NCBI RefSeq assembly: GCF_020179425.1
Contig: NZ_JAILYM010000002.1
Span: 496,001 to 560,000 of the forward strand
DNA from: Novosphingobium percolationis
GTDB taxonomy: Bacteria; Pseudomonadota; Alphaproteobacteria; Sphingomonadales; Sphingomonadaceae
Direction of reading: 5' to 3'
DNA length: 64,000 bases
A program made the translations under genes and the position numbers. Numbering within the stretch: the first letter of the stretch is position 1; each line of letters begins with the position of its first letter. The notes beneath the pieces were generated by a model. That model had not been told where the DNA came from and did no database searches. It saw nothing but the letters and a program-made list of their open reading frames with translations. Shown here piece by piece: positions 41,811 to 54,385 of the stretch.

Positions 41811-42281
41811 ATGTCTCGTCGTCGTCGTCCCGAAAAGCGGGAAATCCTGCCCGATCCGAAGTTCGGTGATCAGGTCCTGTCGAAGTTCATGAACAACCTC
41901 ATGCTCGACGGCAAGAAGTCGGTCGCTGAATCGATCGTCTACGGTGCTCTCGACACCATGCAGGCCCGCGCCAAGGCGGACCCGCTGCAGCTGTTCCACG
42001 ATGCGCTGAACAACGTGAAGCCGCAGATCGAAGTGCGCAGCCGCCGCGTCGGTGGTGCCACCTACCAGGTGCCGGTCGAAGTCCGCGTCGAACGCGCCCA
42101 GGCGCTGGCGATCCGCTGGCTGATCACCGCCGCGCGCAACCGCAGCGAGACCACGATGTCGGCGCGCCTGTCGGGCGAACTGCTCGACGCCGCCAACAAC
42201 CGTGGCAACGCGGTCAAGAAGCGTGAAGACACCCACCGCATGGCCGACGCCAACCGCGCGTTCAGCCACTACCGCTGGTAA
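41811..42281 (+). CDS. rpsG: 30S ribosomal protein S7
   Basis: A 156-residue S7, the primary assembler of the 30S head. It opens [20 protein letters not shown] and contains [14 protein letters not shown] and [12 protein letters not shown]. In many bacteria S7 represses the str operon. The gene lies 84 bases after rpsL and 99 bases before fusA. Confidence 0.99.
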   Translation: MSRRRRPEKREILPDPKFGDQVLSKFMNNLMLDGKKSVAESIVYGALDTMQARAKADPLQLFHDALNNVKPQIEVRSRRVGGATYQVPVEVRVERAQALAIRWLITAARNRSETTMSARLSGELLDAANNRGNAVKKREDTHRMADANRAFSHYRW

Positions 42282-42380
42282 GCCGTTCTTCCGTTTCTGG
42301 TCGTCTTTAAACGGTCACGAACGTAACCATATGGGGCGGGCCTGAACCATCAGGCCCCCCTAGTACCCAAGGAAACCCCC

Positions 42381-44453
<2,073 letters not shown>

Positions 44454-44604
44454 TCGGCCCGTCTGACGGTCCGAACAACGGGTTTTCCTGAATGCTTGCC
44501 TGATCCGATGGAACAGGCTAGGGGCGGCGCCTGATTTTCTGGCGAGTCCGGCTGGTGCCGCCTCCGACAGCGATTCATCAATTAGCGAACAGAAGGTTTG
44601 AACA

Positions 44605-45795
44605 ATGGCTAAGGCTAAGTTTGAGCGGAACAAGCCGCACTGCAACATCGGCACCATCGGTCACGTCGACCACGGCAAGACCACGCTGACCGCCGCGATC
44701 ACCAAGGTGCTCGCCGAAACCGGCGGCGCGACGTTCACGGACTACGCGAACATCGACAAGGCGCCGGAAGAGCGCGAGCGCGGCATCACCATCTCGACCG
44801 CTCACGTCGAGTACGAGACCGCCAACCGTCACTACGCGCACGTCGACTGCCCGGGTCACGCCGACTACGTGAAGAACATGATCACCGGTGCCGCCCAGAT
44901 GGACGGCGCGATCCTGGTCGTGAACGCCGCTGACGGCCCGATGCCGCAGACCCGCGAGCACATCCTGCTCGCCCGCCAGGTTGGCGTGCCGGCGCTGGTC
45001 GTGTACATGAACAAGGTCGACCAGGTCGATGACGAGGAAATCCTCGAGCTGGTCGAGCTGGAAGTGCGCGAACTGCTGTCGTCGTACGACTTCCCGGGCG
45101 ACGATATTCCGATCGTCAAGGGTTCGGCTCTGGCCGCTCTCGAAGGGCGTGACGATGCTATCGGTCGTGATTCGATCAACGCGCTCATGGCTGCCGTCGA
45201 CGAATACATCCCGCAGCCGCCGCGTCCGACCGACAAGCCGTTCCTGATGCCCGTCGAAGACGTGTTCTCGATCTCGGGTCGTGGCACCGTGGTGACCGGC
45301 CGTATCGAAACCGGCATCATCAAGGTTGGTGAAGAAGTCGAGATCGTCGGCCTCAAGGACACCGCCAAGACCACCGTGACCGGCGTGGAAATGTTCCGCA
45401 AGCTGCTCGACCAGGGTGAAGCCGGCGACAACGTCGGCGCGCTGATCCGCGGCATCAAGCGTGAAGAAGTCGAGCGTGGCCAGGTTCTCGCCAAGCCGGG
45501 CACCGTGACCCCGCACACCGAGTTCTCGGCCGAGGTCTACGTGCTGTCGAAGGACGAAGGTGGCCGTCACACGCCGTTCTTCGCCAACTACCGCCCGCAG
45601 TTCTACTTCCGCACCACCGACGTGACCGGCGAAGTGATCCTTCCCGAAGGCACCGAGATGGTCATGCCTGGTGACAACCTGACCCTGTCGGTCAAGCTGA
45701 TCGCTCCGATCGCGATGGACGAAGGCCTGCGCTTCGCCATCCGTGAAGGTGGCCGCACCGTCGGTTCGGGGGTTGTCAGCAAGATCACGAAGTAA
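44605..45795 (+). CDS. tuf: Translation elongation factor Tu
   Basis: A 396-residue EF-Tu. [15 protein letters not shown] (G1), DCPGHADY (G3), NKVD (G4) and domain II/III motifs (GRGTVVTGR) are intact. It carries aminoacyl-tRNA to the ribosome. A strong terminator follows at 45809-45844, so str and S10 genes can be separate units. Whether a second tuf copy exists elsewhere cannot be seen. Confidence 0.99.
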   Translation: MAKAKFERNKPHCNIGTIGHVDHGKTTLTAAITKVLAETGGATFTDYANIDKAPEERERGITISTAHVEYETANRHYAHVDCPGHADYVKNMITGAAQMDGAILVVNAADGPMPQTREHILLARQVGVPALVVYMNKVDQVDDEEILELVELEVRELLSSYDFPGDDIPIVKGSALAALEGRDDAIGRDSINALMAAVDEYIPQPPRPTDKPFLMPVEDVFSISGRGTVVTGRIETGIIKVGEEVEIVGLKDTAKTTVTGVEMFRKLLDQGEAGDNVGALIRGIKREEVERGQVLAKPGTVTPHTEFSAEVYVLSKDEGGRHTPFFANYRPQFYFRTTDVTGEVILPEGTEMVMPGDNLTLSVKLIAPIAMDEGLRFAIREGGRTVGSGVVSKITK

Positions 45796-45808
45796 TATAG
45801 GCCGCGCA

Positions 45809-45844
45809 ACGGCGGGGGATTCGCTCCCCCGCCGTCCGGTTTTT
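45809..45844 (+). terminator. Rho-independent terminator after tuf
   Basis: ACGGCGGGGGA (45809-45819) pairs perfectly with TCCCCCGCCGT (45825-45835) around TTCGC, followed 5 bases later by TTTTT. It separates the str genes from rpsJ. Confidence 0.9.
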
Positions 45845-45949
45845 CGGTTCAGTCGGCCCGCTTTCCCCGTGGCTTCATCAGCTGGGGCAGGGTGAGAGGG
45901 TGGGGCGGCTGGATCTTTTTGTTTTCGCTCTTTCGCATCGGTAACGGAC

Positions 45950-46261
45950 ATGGAAGCCCAGAACATCCGCATTCGCCTCAAGGCCTTCGATCATCGCGTT
46001 CTTGACCAGGCCACTGGTGAAATTGCGGACACCGCCCGTCGCACCGGCGCCCTTATTCGCGGCCCCATTCCCCTGCCGACGCGCATCGAGAAGTTCTGCG
46101 TCAACCGCGGCCCGCACATCGACAAGAAGTCGCGTGAGCAGTTCGAGGTTCGCACCTACAAGCGCCTGCTCGACATCGTGCAGCCCAATGCGGCCACTGT
46201 CGATGCGCTGATGAAGCTGGACCTTGCGGCCGGCGTCAACGTCGAGATCAAGCTGGCGTAA
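45950..46261 (+). CDS. rpsJ: 30S ribosomal protein S10
   Basis: A 103-residue S10, which also acts in transcription antitermination with Nus[19 protein letters not shown] and [12 protein letters not shown] are diagnostic. It begins the S10 operon, but a 275-base structured gap separates it from rplC. Confidence 0.98.
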   Translation: MEAQNIRIRLKAFDHRVLDQATGEIADTARRTGALIRGPIPLPTRIEKFCVNRGPHIDKKSREQFEVRTYKRLLDIVQPNAATVDALMKLDLAAGVNVEIKLA

Positions 46262-46536
46262 TTCGCCTCGATCTGACGGCACGAGTTTCGGATCTTCGGA
46301 TCCAAAAATCCTTTCCTGCCCAAATCATCATGGTGACGGCAGGCTTGGCGGAAATCTCCGCCGCGACAAAGGGATACCTCCGGTCTGGCCTTAGGGCCGC
46401 GAAAGGCCGGGAAAGCGTCCCCCGATCGCTTCCGCTTCTAGCGGGAGCATTCAGCCCGGTCGGGGCGCGTTTCACATACGGGCTGAACACGCCTGTCGGG
46501 ATGGGCCCGGCAGGCCTCTGTAACGGAGTATGGATC
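46262..46536 (+). promoter_or_regulatory. Structured 275-base region between rpsJ and rplC
   Basis: No gene fits here. Three stem-loops are visible: GGCCTT/AAGGCC (46387-46408), TTCAGCCCG/CGGGCTGAA (46450-46487) and a 10-bp stem with one wobble pair (46491-46515), the last ending 21 bases before the rplC ATG. Elsewhere in this operon genes nearly touch. It may be an internal promoter or an RNA leader regulated by a ribosomal protein such as L4. Confidence 0.55.
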
Positions 46537-47292
46537 ATGCGCACCGGCGTGATCGCGAAGAAGGTGGGCATGACCCGTCTTTTCCAGGAAGATGGTCGGC
46601 ACGTGCCGGTCACCGTCCTGTCGCTTGAAAATTGCCAGGTGGTTTCGGTTCGCACCCAGGAGCGTGACGGTTACGTCGCTCTCCAGCTGGGTGCTGGCGA
46701 AGCCAAGCAGAAGAACGTTGCGAAGCCGCAGCGTGAGCATTTCGCCAAGGCGGAAGTCGCTCTCAAGATGGAAGTCGCCGAGTTCCGCGTCGCCGATGAC
46801 GCGCTGCTTGAAGTCGGCTCGACCATCGCTGCCTCGCACTTCGTGTCGGGCCAGTATGTCGACATCACCGGCCACACGCAGGGCAAGGGCTTCCAGGGCG
46901 CGATGAAGCGCTGGGGCTTCGGCGGTATGCGTGCCACGCACGGCGTGTCGATCTCGCACCGTGCCCACGGTTCGACCGGCAACCGCCAGGATCCGGGCCG
47001 CGTCTTCAAGAACAAGAAGATGGCCGGCCACATGGGTGACCGCCAGCGCACCCAGCAGAACCTCGAAGTCGTCCGCACCGACGACGAGCGTGGCCTGATC
47101 TTCGTCAAGGGCTCGGTGCCCGGCTCGAAGAACGGCTGGCTGCTCGTGCGCGACGCCGTCAAGGTCAACCGCCATGCGGAAGCGCCCTATCCCGCCGGCC
47201 TGAAGCAGGCCGCCAACAGCAATGACTCGGCTGCTGCCGACACCCCCGCGGACGTCGCGGCTGTCGAAGCGACCGAAGGTCAGGAGGGCTAA
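46537..47292 (+). CDS. rplC: 50S ribosomal protein L3
   Basis: A 251-residue L3, needed for early 50S assembly. The methylated-Gln loop region [14 protein letters not shown] is present. A C-terminal tail of about 35 residues rich in Ala, Asp and Glu extends beyond the E. coli length (209), as in other alphaproteobacteria. The ATG at 46537 follows CGGAG; the upstream open frame is the structured leader. Confidence 0.98.
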   Translation: MRTGVIAKKVGMTRLFQEDGRHVPVTVLSLENCQVVSVRTQERDGYVALQLGAGEAKQKNVAKPQREHFAKAEVALKMEVAEFRVADDALLEVGSTIAASHFVSGQYVDITGHTQGKGFQGAMKRWGFGGMRATHGVSISHRAHGSTGNRQDPGRVFKNKKMAGHMGDRQRTQQNLEVVRTDDERGLIFVKGSVPGSKNGWLLVRDAVKVNRHAEAPYPAGLKQAANSNDSAAADTPADVAAVEATEGQEG

Positions 47293-47295
47293 GTC

Positions 47296-47919
47296 GTGAA
47301 GGTTCAGGTTCTCAACCTCGACGGCACCACCGGCAACGGCGAAGTCGAACTGTCGGATGACGTGTTCGGTCTCGAGCCGCGCGCCGACATCCTCCACCGC
47401 GTCGTCACCTGGCAGCTCGAAAACCGCCGCGGCACTGCCCGCAAGGCACGCGAGCGTTCGGACGTTGCCCGCACCGGCAAGAAGTTCGGCCGTCAGAAGG
47501 GTGGCGGCACCGCCCGTCACGGCGACCGCAAGGCGCCGATCTTCATCGGCGGCGGCAAGGCGCACGGTCCGCGCGTTCGCGAGTTCAACATCTCGCTGAA
47601 CAAGAAGGTTCGCGCGCTCGGCCTCAAGATGGCTCTGTCGAGCAAGGCCAAGGCCGGTCTGATCGTCGTCGATTCGCTCGACGTCGATGGCAAGACCAAG
47701 GCGCTGGCCGCCACGCTCGCCAAGTCGGGCTTCGGCAAGAAGGTGCTCGTGATCGACGGCGAAGCCGTCAACGACAACTTCGCCAAGGCCGCTCGCAACA
47801 TCATCGGTGTCAACGTTCTGCCGGCGATCGGCGCCAACGTGTACGACATCCTGAAGCACGACACGCTGGTGCTGACGCGCGCTGCGGTCGAAAAGCTGGA
47901 GGCGCGTTTCAATGGCTAA
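47296..47919 (+). CDS. rplD: 50S ribosomal protein L4
   Basis: A 207-residue L4, starting with GTG, with the tunnel loop [21 protein letters not shown]. In gammaproteobacteria L4 represses the S10 operon. It overlaps rplW by 8 bases, so translation is probably coupled. Confidence 0.98.
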   Translation: MKVQVLNLDGTTGNGEVELSDDVFGLEPRADILHRVVTWQLENRRGTARKARERSDVARTGKKFGRQKGGGTARHGDRKAPIFIGGGKAHGPRVREFNISLNKKVRALGLKMALSSKAKAGLIVVDSLDVDGKTKALAATLAKSGFGKKVLVIDGEAVNDNFAKAARNIIGVNVLPAIGANVYDILKHDTLVLTRAAVEKLEARFNG

Positions 47920-48217
47920 GGACGCGATCGACACGCGCCACTACGACGTGATCGTGGCTCCCCACATCACCGAGAAGGCGACGCTGCTGTCCGAGCACAA
48001 TGCCGTGGTCTTCAAGGTCGCCGACAAGGCGACCAAGCCGGAGATCAAGGCTGCGGTGGAAGCTCTGTTCAACGTGAAGGTCACCGGCGTGAACACGCTG
48101 ACCCAGAAGGGCAAGACCAAGCGTTGGAAGGGCAAGCCGTACAAGCGCTCCGACGTGAAGAAGGCCGTCGTGACACTGGCTGCAGGCCAGTCGATCGACG
48201 TCACCAGCGGTATCTGA
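47912..48217 (+). CDS. rplW: 50S ribosomal protein L23
   Basis: A 101-residue L23, at the exit of the peptide tunnel where trigger factor and SRP dock. [16 protein letters not shown] and [15 protein letters not shown] fit the family. It overlaps rplD. Confidence 0.98.
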   Translation: MAKDAIDTRHYDVIVAPHITEKATLLSEHNAVVFKVADKATKPEIKAAVEALFNVKVTGVNTLTQKGKTKRWKGKPYKRSDVKKAVVTLAAGQSIDVTSGI

Positions 48218-48230
48218 GGCGGGTAGAACC

Positions 48231-49067
48231 ATGGCACTCAAGAGCTACAATCCGACCAGCCCCGCCCGGCGCGGCCTGATCCTCGTCGACAAGTCGTCGC
48301 TGTGGAAGGGCAAGCCGGTCAAGGCGCTGACCGAAGGCAAGTCCAAGACGGGCGGCCGCAACAACAAGGGTCACGTGACCAGCCGCGGCATCGCGGGCGG
48401 CCACAAGCAGAAGTACCGCTTCATCGACTTCAAGCGTCGCAAGTGGGACATGCCGGCCACCGTGGAGCGGCTCGAATACGATCCGAACCGCACGGCGTTC
48501 ATCGCCCTCGTCAAGTACGAGGACGGCGAGCAGACCTACATCCTGGCGCCGCAGCGTCTTTCGGTTGGTGACGTCGTCGTCGCCGGCGAAAAGACCGACG
48601 TGAAGCCGGGCAACGCGATGCTGCTGTCGCAGATGCCGGTCGGCACCATCATCCACAACGTGGAGATGAAGCCGGGCAAAGGCGGGCAGATCGCCCGTTC
48701 GGCAGGCACCTATGTCCAGCTCGTCGGTCGTGACCGCGGCATGGTCATCGTCCGCCTGAACTCGGGCGAACAGCGCTACCTGCGTGGCGACTGCATGGGC
48801 ACTGTTGGCGCCGTGTCGAACCCCGACAATGCCAACCAGAACCTTGCCAAGGCCGGTCGCAACCGCTGGCTTGGCCGTCGTCCGCTGACCCGCGGCGTCG
48901 CCAAGAACCCGGTCGATCACCCGCACGGTGGTGGTGAAGGCCGCACCTCGGGCGGCCGTCACCCCGTGACGCCGTGGGGCAAGCCGACCAAGGGCGCCCG
49001 CACCCGTAACAACAAGCAGACGGACAAGATGATCATCCGTTCGCGTCACGCGAAGAAGAAGAGGTAA
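48231..49067 (+). CDS. rplB: 50S ribosomal protein L2
   Basis: A 278-residue L2, close to the peptidyl-transferase centre. [20 protein letters not shown] and [19 protein letters not shown] with the essential His are present. It is 13 bases after rplW. Confidence 0.99.
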   Translation: MALKSYNPTSPARRGLILVDKSSLWKGKPVKALTEGKSKTGGRNNKGHVTSRGIAGGHKQKYRFIDFKRRKWDMPATVERLEYDPNRTAFIALVKYEDGEQTYILAPQRLSVGDVVVAGEKTDVKPGNAMLLSQMPVGTIIHNVEMKPGKGGQIARSAGTYVQLVGRDRGMVIVRLNSGEQRYLRGDCMGTVGAVSNPDNANQNLAKAGRNRWLGRRPLTRGVAKNPVDHPHGGGEGRTSGGRHPVTPWGKPTKGARTRNNKQTDKMIIRSRHAKKKR

Positions 49068-49073
49068 CACCCC

Positions 49074-49352
49074 ATGGCACGTTCCGTCTGGAAGGGCCCC
49101 TTCGTCGACCTGCACCTCCTGAAGAAAGCGGAAGTCGCTCAGGATGCGGGCGGCCGCGCTGGCCCGATCAAGACCTGGTCGCGTCGTTCGACCATCATCC
49201 CGCAGTTCGTTGGCCTGACGTTCAACGTCTACAACGGGCAGAAGTTCATTCCCGTGTCCGTCTCGGAAGAGATGGTCGGCCACAAGCTTGGCGAGTTCGC
49301 TCCGACGCGCAACTTCCCCGGCCACGCCGCTGACAAGAAGGGCAAGCGCTGA
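49074..49352 (+). CDS. rpsS: 30S ribosomal protein S19
   Basis: A 92-residue S19 of the 30S head. [15 protein letters not shown] and [15 protein letters not shown] are diagnostic. Its stop overlaps the rplV start (TGATG). Confidence 0.98.
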   Translation: MARSVWKGPFVDLHLLKKAEVAQDAGGRAGPIKTWSRRSTIIPQFVGLTFNVYNGQKFIPVSVSEEMVGHKLGEFAPTRNFPGHAADKKGKR

Positions 49353-49729
49353 TGAGCAAGCCTAAGGCACCCCGTCGCGTTGGCGACAAGGAAGCGCTGT
49401 CGGTCGGCACGCAGATCCGTGGTTCGGCTCAGAAGCTGAACCTGGTGGCGGCGCTGATCCGTGGCCACAAGGCCGAAGACGCGATGAACATCCTCGCCTT
49501 CTCGAAGAAGGCGATGGCGGTTGACGCGCGCAAGGTTCTCGCCTCGGCGATCGCCAACGCGGAAAACAACCACAACCTGGACGTCGATGCGCTCGTCGTG
49601 GCGGAAGCCTCGGTCGGCAAGTCGATCACGATGAAGCGCTTCCACACCCGTGGTCGCGGCAAGTCGACCCGCATCCTGAAGCCGTTCTCGCGCCTCCGGA
49701 TCGTCGTCCGCGAAGTTGAGGAGGCCTGA
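49352..49729 (+). CDS. rplV: 50S ribosomal protein L22
   Basis: A 125-residue L22 lining the exit tunnel, with the conserved C-terminal loop [19 protein letters not shown], whose tip contacts the nascent chain. It overlaps rpsS and is 3 bases before rpsC. Confidence 0.98.
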   Translation: MSKPKAPRRVGDKEALSVGTQIRGSAQKLNLVAALIRGHKAEDAMNILAFSKKAMAVDARKVLASAIANAENNHNLDVDALVVAEASVGKSITMKRFHTRGRGKSTRILKPFSRLRIVVREVEEA

Positions 49730-49732
49730 TCC

Positions 49733-50443
49733 ATGGGTCACAAGTCCAACCCCATCGGTCTGCGCCTGCAGATCAACCGTACCTGGGACAGCCGCTGGTA
49801 CGCTGAAGGCCGTTCCTATGAGCAGCTGCTCAAGGAAGACCTCCAGATCCGCAAGTTCATCGTCGAGAACCTGCCGCAGGCGGCAATCTCGAAGGTGGTC
49901 ATCGAGCGTCCGGCCAAGGTGTGCCGCGTGTCGATTTATGCCGCCCGTCCGGGCGTCATCATCGGCAAGAAGGGCGCTGACATCGAGAAGCTTCGTTCGA
50001 AGCTCGCGACGATGACCTCGAGCGACGTCAAGCTGAACATCGTCGAGATCCGCAAGCCGGAAATCGATTCGAAGCTCGTCGCCCAGGGCATCGCCGACCA
50101 GCTCGTTCGTCGCGTGGCCTTCCGCCGTGCGATGAAGCGCGCGGTGCAGTCGGCACTGCGTCTTGGCGCCGAAGGCATCAAGATCACCTGCGGCGGTCGT
50201 CTTGGCGGTGCGGAAATCGCACGCGTCGAATGGTACCGTGAAGGTCGCGTTCCGCTGCACACCCTGCGCGCGAACATCGACTACGCCGAAGCCGAAGCCC
50301 ACACCGCCTATGGCGTGATCGGCATCAAGACCTGGATCTTCAAGGGCGAGATCCTCGGTCACGACCCGATGGCGCAGGACCGTCTGATGATGGAAGCTCA
50401 GACTTCCGGCGTCCGTCCGGCCCGCGAAGACCGCAGGAACTAA
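49733..50443 (+). CDS. rpsC: 30S ribosomal protein S3
   Basis: A 236-residue S3 with KH domain ([17 protein letters not shown]) that contacts mRNA at the entry site, and [11 protein letters not shown] near the C-terminus. It follows rplV directly. Confidence 0.98.
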   Translation: MGHKSNPIGLRLQINRTWDSRWYAEGRSYEQLLKEDLQIRKFIVENLPQAAISKVVIERPAKVCRVSIYAARPGVIIGKKGADIEKLRSKLATMTSSDVKLNIVEIRKPEIDSKLVAQGIADQLVRRVAFRRAMKRAVQSALRLGAEGIKITCGGRLGGAEIARVEWYREGRVPLHTLRANIDYAEAEAHTAYGVIGIKTWIFKGEILGHDPMAQDRLMMEAQTSGVRPAREDRRN

Positions 50444-50446
50444 GCC

Positions 50447-50881
50447 ATGCTGCAACCGAAGAAGACCAAGTTCCGCAAGGCTTTCAAGGGCCGCATCCAT
50501 GGTGTTGCCAAGGGTGGCACGGATCTGAACTTCGGGTCCTACGGCCTCAAGGCCATGGAACCGGAGCGCGTCACCGCCCGCCAGATCGAAGCGGCCCGCC
50601 GCGCGATCACCCGCCACATCCGCCGTCAGGGCCGCCTGTGGATCCGCGTGTTCCCGGACGTGCCAGTGTCGAAGAAGCCCGCCGAAGTCCGCCAGGGCAA
50701 GGGCAAGGGTTCGATCGAATACTGGGCTGCCCGCGTGAAGCCGGGCCGCATCCTGTTCGAACTGGACGGCGTTCCGGGTCCGCTCGCTGCTGAAGCCTTC
50801 AGCCGCGCCGCGATGAAGCTGCCGATCAAGACGAAGGTCGTCGCCCGCCTGGGTGATACTTCGCACCTTGGCGGCGAGTAA
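50447..50881 (+). CDS. rplP: 50S ribosomal protein L16
   Basis: A 144-residue L16, near the A-site t[33 protein letters not shown] and [16 protein letters not shown] are typical. It starts 3 bases after rpsC. Confidence 0.98.
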   Translation: MLQPKKTKFRKAFKGRIHGVAKGGTDLNFGSYGLKAMEPERVTARQIEAARRAITRHIRRQGRLWIRVFPDVPVSKKPAEVRQGKGKGSIEYWAARVKPGRILFELDGVPGPLAAEAFSRAAMKLPIKTKVVARLGDTSHLGGE

Positions 50882-50890
50882 GGAGAGAAC

Positions 50891-51097
50891 ATGATGGCCA
50901 AGTTCGAAGACCTTCGCGTCAAGAGCGACGACCAGCTCTCTGCTGATCTCGCCGAGCTGAAGCGCGAACAGTTCAACCTGCGTTTCCAGGGCGCGACGAA
51001 CCAACTTGAGCGCCCCGCGCGCATCAAGGAAGTCCGTCGCGACATCGCGCGCATCAAGACGCTGCAGACTGAGCGTTCTCAGTCGGCCAAGGCGTAA
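50891..51097 (+). CDS. rpmC: 50S ribosomal protein L29
   Basis: A 68-residue L29 that helps form the tunnel exit. The frame starts [12 protein letters not shown]; the second ATG at 50894 is equally possible. The [16 protein letters not shown] core ([16 protein letters not shown]) is clear. Confidence 0.97.
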   Translation: MMAKFEDLRVKSDDQLSADLAELKREQFNLRFQGATNQLERPARIKEVRRDIARIKTLQTERSQSAKA

Positions 51098-51107
51098 GGA
51101 AGCTCAT

Positions 51108-51377
51108 ATGCCCAAGCGTATCCTGGTCGGGACGATCGTTTCCGACAAGACCGACAAGACCGTGGTCGTGAAGGTCGAGCGCAAGGTGAAGCACCCGCTC
51201 TACGGGAAGATCATCCGTCGCTCGAAGAAGTACCACGCCCACGACGAGGCGAATGCCTTCAAGACCGGCGAGACCGTCCGCATCGAGGAAACGGCGCCGA
51301 TCTCCAAGCTGAAGACGTGGAAGGTCATCGACCGCGTCCAGGCAGGCAAGACCGCCGCCGTCGAAGCGGACGTCTGA
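51108..51377 (+). CDS. rpsQ: 30S ribosomal protein S17
   Basis: An 89-residue S17. [20 protein letters not shown] and [15 protein letters not shown] fit the family. The ATG at 51108 follows AAGGAAG; the open frame upstream overlaps rpmC and is not used. A 124-base gap to rplN follows. Confidence 0.97.
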   Translation: MPKRILVGTIVSDKTDKTVVVKVERKVKHPLYGKIIRRSKKYHAHDEANAFKTGETVRIEETAPISKLKTWKVIDRVQAGKTAAVEADV

Positions 51378-51458
51378 GTCGAAGCGGGCCTTCGCGGCGG
51401 GGGTGGACATATTGTCCGCTCTCGTCGATAGGGCCCGTCCGAATTGCGATTTTGGAAC

Positions 51459-51477
51459 TGCCGGACTGGTTCCGGCA
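51459..51477 (+). promoter_or_regulatory. Small hairpin in the rpsQ-rplN gap
   Basis: TGCCGG (51459-51464) and CCGGCA (51472-51477) pair around a 7-base loop, 24 bases before the rplN start. The 124-base gap marks the S10/spc boundary and may hold an internal promoter. Confidence 0.35.
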
Positions 51478-51501
51478 AGCCAGTGAGAAGGAACCGGATC
51501 A

Positions 51502-51870
51502 ATGATCCAGATGCAATCCAATCTCGACGTCGCGGACAACAGCGGCGCAAAGCGCGTCCAGTGCATCAAGGTGCTGGGCGGGTCTAAGCGTCGTTTTGCC
51601 GGCGTCGGCGACATCATCGTGGTGTCGGTGAAGGAAGCGCAGCCGCGGGCTCGCGTCAAGAAGGGCGACGTTCATCGCGCCGTGATCGTGCGTACCCGCA
51701 AGGACGTGCGTCGCGCCGATGGCAGCGTCATCCGTTTCGACAGCAATGCTGCCGTGCTCGTTGGCAAGAACGAAGAGCCGATCGGCACGCGTATCTTCGG
51801 CCCCGTGGTCCGCGAACTTCGCGGCAAGGGCTTCATGAAGATCATCTCGCTCGCTCCGGAGGTGCTGTAA
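51502..51870 (+). CDS. rplN: 50S ribosomal protein L14
   Basis: A 122-residue L14, part of the bridge to the 30[18 protein letters not shown] and [14 protein letters not shown] [12 protein letters not shown] are diagnostic. It is the first gene of the spc set and touches rplX by one base. Confidence 0.99.
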   Translation: MIQMQSNLDVADNSGAKRVQCIKVLGGSKRRFAGVGDIIVVSVKEAQPRARVKKGDVHRAVIVRTRKDVRRADGSVIRFDSNAAVLVGKNEEPIGTRIFGPVVRELRGKGFMKIISLAPEVL

Positions 51871-52187
51871 TGGCCGCCGCGAAGATCAAGAAGGGTGACA
51901 GTGTCGTCGTCCGTTCGGGCAAGGACAAGGGCCGCACTGGCACGGTGCTCCAGGTTCTGCCCAAGGAAGACAAGGTCGTTGTCGCCGGCGTGAACATTGC
52001 CACGCGCCACCGCAAGCCGAGCCAGACGAACCCCCAGGGCGGCATCGACCGTTCGGAGGCTCCTCTGCACATCTCGAAGGTTTCGGTTGCTGACAAGGAT
52101 GGCAAGGCCACCCGCGTCCGCTTCGAGGAACGCGACGGCAAGAAGGTCCGTGTGGCCGTCAAGTCCGGGGAGGCCATCGATGGCTGA
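51870..52187 (+). CDS. rplX: 50S ribosomal protein L24
   Basis: A 105-residue L24, an assembly initiator, with the KOW motif [18 protein letters not shown]. It overlaps rplN by one base and rplE by 8 bases. Confidence 0.98.
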   Translation: MAAAKIKKGDSVVVRSGKDKGRTGTVLQVLPKEDKVVVAGVNIATRHRKPSQTNPQGGIDRSEAPLHISKVSVADKDGKATRVRFEERDGKKVRVAVKSGEAIDG

Positions 52188-52761
52188 CAAGTACACGCCG
52201 CGTCTGAAGACGAAGTTCGACGCCGAGATCGCCGCGGCGATGCAGGCGAAGTTCGGCTACAAGAACGTCATGGAAATCCCGAAGATCGAGAAGATCACGC
52301 TCAACATGGGCGTCGGTGAGGCCAGCCAGGACAAGAAGAAGGTCACCACGGCCGCTGCGGAGATGGAACTCATCGCCGGTCAGAAGCCCGTGATCACCAA
52401 GGCGAAGAAGTCGATCGCGCAGTTCAAGCTGCGTGAAGGCATGCCGATCGGTTGCAAGGTCACCCTGCGCCGCGAACGCATGTACGAATTCCTCGACCGT
52501 CTCATCACCATCGCCATGCCCCGCATCCGCGACTTCCGTGGGTTGAACCCGAAGTCGTTCGATGGTCGCGGCAACTACGCGATGGGTCTGAAGGAGCAGA
52601 TCATCTTCCCAGAGATCAGCTACGACCAGATCGAGAAGGTGCGTGGCATGGACATCATCGTGACCACCACCGCGAAGACCGACGAGGAAGCGCGCGAACT
52701 GCTCCGTCTGTTCGGTTTCCCGTTCCCGCTGGATGCTGCTGACCAGCAGCAGGCCGCGTAA
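52180..52761 (+). CDS. rplE: 50S ribosomal protein L5
   Basis: A 193-residue L5, which binds 5S rRNA and P-site t[19 protein letters not shown] and [15 protein letters not shown] are typical. The start at 52180 overlaps rplX; the open frame upstream of it is a shadow. Confidence 0.98.
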   Translation: MADKYTPRLKTKFDAEIAAAMQAKFGYKNVMEIPKIEKITLNMGVGEASQDKKKVTTAAAEMELIAGQKPVITKAKKSIAQFKLREGMPIGCKVTLRRERMYEFLDRLITIAMPRIRDFRGLNPKSFDGRGNYAMGLKEQIIFPEISYDQIEKVRGMDIIVTTTAKTDEEARELLRLFGFPFPLDAADQQQAA

Positions 52762-52788
52762 GTCAGTTCCAAGGAAGAGCTTAAGTCC

Positions 52789-53094
52789 ATGGCGAAACTG
52801 AGTTCGATCAACAAGAACGAGAAGCGCAAGCAGCTTGTTCAGAAGTACGCTGCGAAGTTCGCGGCGCTCAAGGCCCAGGCCGACGATGAATCGCTCGATG
52901 AAACCGAGCGCCTGATCGCCCGTCTCAAGCTGGCCGAGCTGCCGCGCAACGCCAACCCGACCCGGGTGCGCAACCGCTGCAACACCACCGGCCGTCCGCG
53001 CGGCTACTACCGCAAGTTCGGCTTGTGCCGCATCGAGCTGCGCGATCTCGCCAACAAGGGGCTCATCCCCGGCGTGACCAAGTCGAGCTGGTAA
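52789..53094 (+). CDS. rpsN: 30S ribosomal protein S14 (zinc-free form)
   Basis: A 101-residue S14 of the long, zinc-independent type: only two Cys remain in [18 protein letters not shown], without the CxxC pairs of the short form. [12 protein letters not shown] is the usual N-terminus. Confidence 0.98.
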   Translation: MAKLSSINKNEKRKQLVQKYAAKFAALKAQADDESLDETERLIARLKLAELPRNANPTRVRNRCNTTGRPRGYYRKFGLCRIELRDLANKGLIPGVTKSSW

Positions 53095-53104
53095 GGATCA
53101 TCCA

Positions 53105-53500
53105 ATGGCATTGACCGACCCCCTGGGTGATATGCTCACCCGCATCCGCAACGGCCAGCGCGCGAAGAAGGACTCTGTCATCTCGCCCGCGTCGAAGCTG
53201 CGTGCGCACGTGCTCGAAGTCCTTCAGCGCGAAGGTTACATCCGCGGCTTCTCGGAGGACACCACCGGTGACCACCCGCAGCTGCGCATCGAGCTGAAGT
53301 ACTTTGAAGGCCAGCCCGCGATCAAGCATGTGGCCCGCGTCTCCAAGCCCGGCCGCCGCGTCTATTCGGGTTCCAAGGAACTCCCGGTGATCCGCAACGG
53401 CCTCGGCATCACCATCGTCTCGACGCCGCGCGGCGTGCTTTCGGATGCCGAAGCGCGCGCTGCCAACGTCGGTGGCGAAGTGCTCGCGGAGGTGTTCTGA
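53105..53500 (+). CDS. rpsH: 30S ribosomal protein S8
   Basis: A 131-residue S8, which in E. coli represses the spc operon. [19 protein letters not shown] and [16 protein letters not shown] are diagnostic. It overlaps the rplF start by one base. Confidence 0.98.
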   Translation: MALTDPLGDMLTRIRNGQRAKKDSVISPASKLRAHVLEVLQREGYIRGFSEDTTGDHPQLRIELKYFEGQPAIKHVARVSKPGRRVYSGSKELPVIRNGLGITIVSTPRGVLSDAEARAANVGGEVLAEVF

Positions 53501-54033
53501 TGAGCCGCATCGGCAAGAAGCCGGTGGCGATCCCGAGCGGGGTCACCGCCGATATCGCGAACGGCGTGCTGACCGTGAAGGGCCCCAAGGGCACCCTGAC
53601 GCTCACGCTGCGTGACGAGATCAGCTACACCGTCGACGGTGACACGATCCTCGTGAAGCCGGCCAACGACACCAAGCAGGCTCGCGCCTTCTGGGGCATG
53701 CAGCGCACGCTCGTGTCGAACCTCGTCACCGGTGTGACCGAAGGGTACACGAAGGTGCTCGAGATCACCGGCGTCGGCTACCGTGCGACGGCGCAGGGCA
53801 CCAACCTGAAGCTGCAGCTCGGCTACAGCCACGACGTGGACTACGCCGTGCCGGCAGGCATCGAGATCAAGACTCCGGACAACACCACCGTCCAGATCTC
53901 GGGTATCGACAAGCAGAAGGTCGGCCAGGTTGCGGCCGAGATCCGTCGCTGGCGCAAGCCCGAACCCTACAAGGGCAAGGGTATCAAGTACCGCGGCGAG
54001 TTCATCTTCCGCAAGGAAGGGAAGAAGAAGTAA
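53500..54033 (+). CDS. rplF: 50S ribosomal protein L6
   Basis: A 177-residue L6 near the factor-binding site. [15 protein letters not shown] and [16 protein letters not shown] fit the family. It is coupled at both ends by one-base overlaps. Confidence 0.98.
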   Translation: MSRIGKKPVAIPSGVTADIANGVLTVKGPKGTLTLTLRDEISYTVDGDTILVKPANDTKQARAFWGMQRTLVSNLVTGVTEGYTKVLEITGVGYRATAQGTNLKLQLGYSHDVDYAVPAGIEIKTPDNTTVQISGIDKQKVGQVAAEIRRWRKPEPYKGKGIKYRGEFIFRKEGKKK

Positions 54034-54383
54034 TGGCCAAGCTGTCTCTCTTCGATCGCCGTCGTCGCCGCGTCCGTACCGCGCTCAAGGCGCGTTCGGG
54101 CGGTCGTCCCCGCCTGTCGGTTCACCGTTCGGGCCGTCACATCTACGCGCAGATCATCGACGATGCTGCCGGCAAGACCATTGCCGCTTCGTCGTCGCTG
54201 GTGAAGGGCGAGAAGTCGATCGGCGCCAATGTCGACGCGGCCGTCCAGGTCGGCAAGGACATCGCCGAAAAGGCGAAGGCTGCCGGCATCACCACCGTCG
54301 TGTTCGATCGCGGCGGCTTCCTGTTCCATGGCCGCGTCAAGGCGCTGGCTGACGCTGCCCGCGAAGGCGGGCTGGAGTTCTGA
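54033..54383 (+). CDS. rplR: 50S ribosomal protein L18
   Basis: A 116-residue L18, a 5S rRNA binder. [17 protein letters not shown] and [17 protein letters not shown] are typical. It follows rplF directly and is 2 bases before rpsE. Confidence 0.98.
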   Translation: MAKLSLFDRRRRRVRTALKARSGGRPRLSVHRSGRHIYAQIIDDAAGKTIAASSSLVKGEKSIGANVDAAVQVGKDIAEKAKAAGITTVVFDRGGFLFHGRVKALADAAREGGLEF

Positions 54384-54385
54384 CG

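Noticed and set aside
44454..44604. tRNA genes near tuf
   Set aside because: In some bacteria tRNAs flank tuf, but no cloverleaf-like sequence could be made out here by eye.
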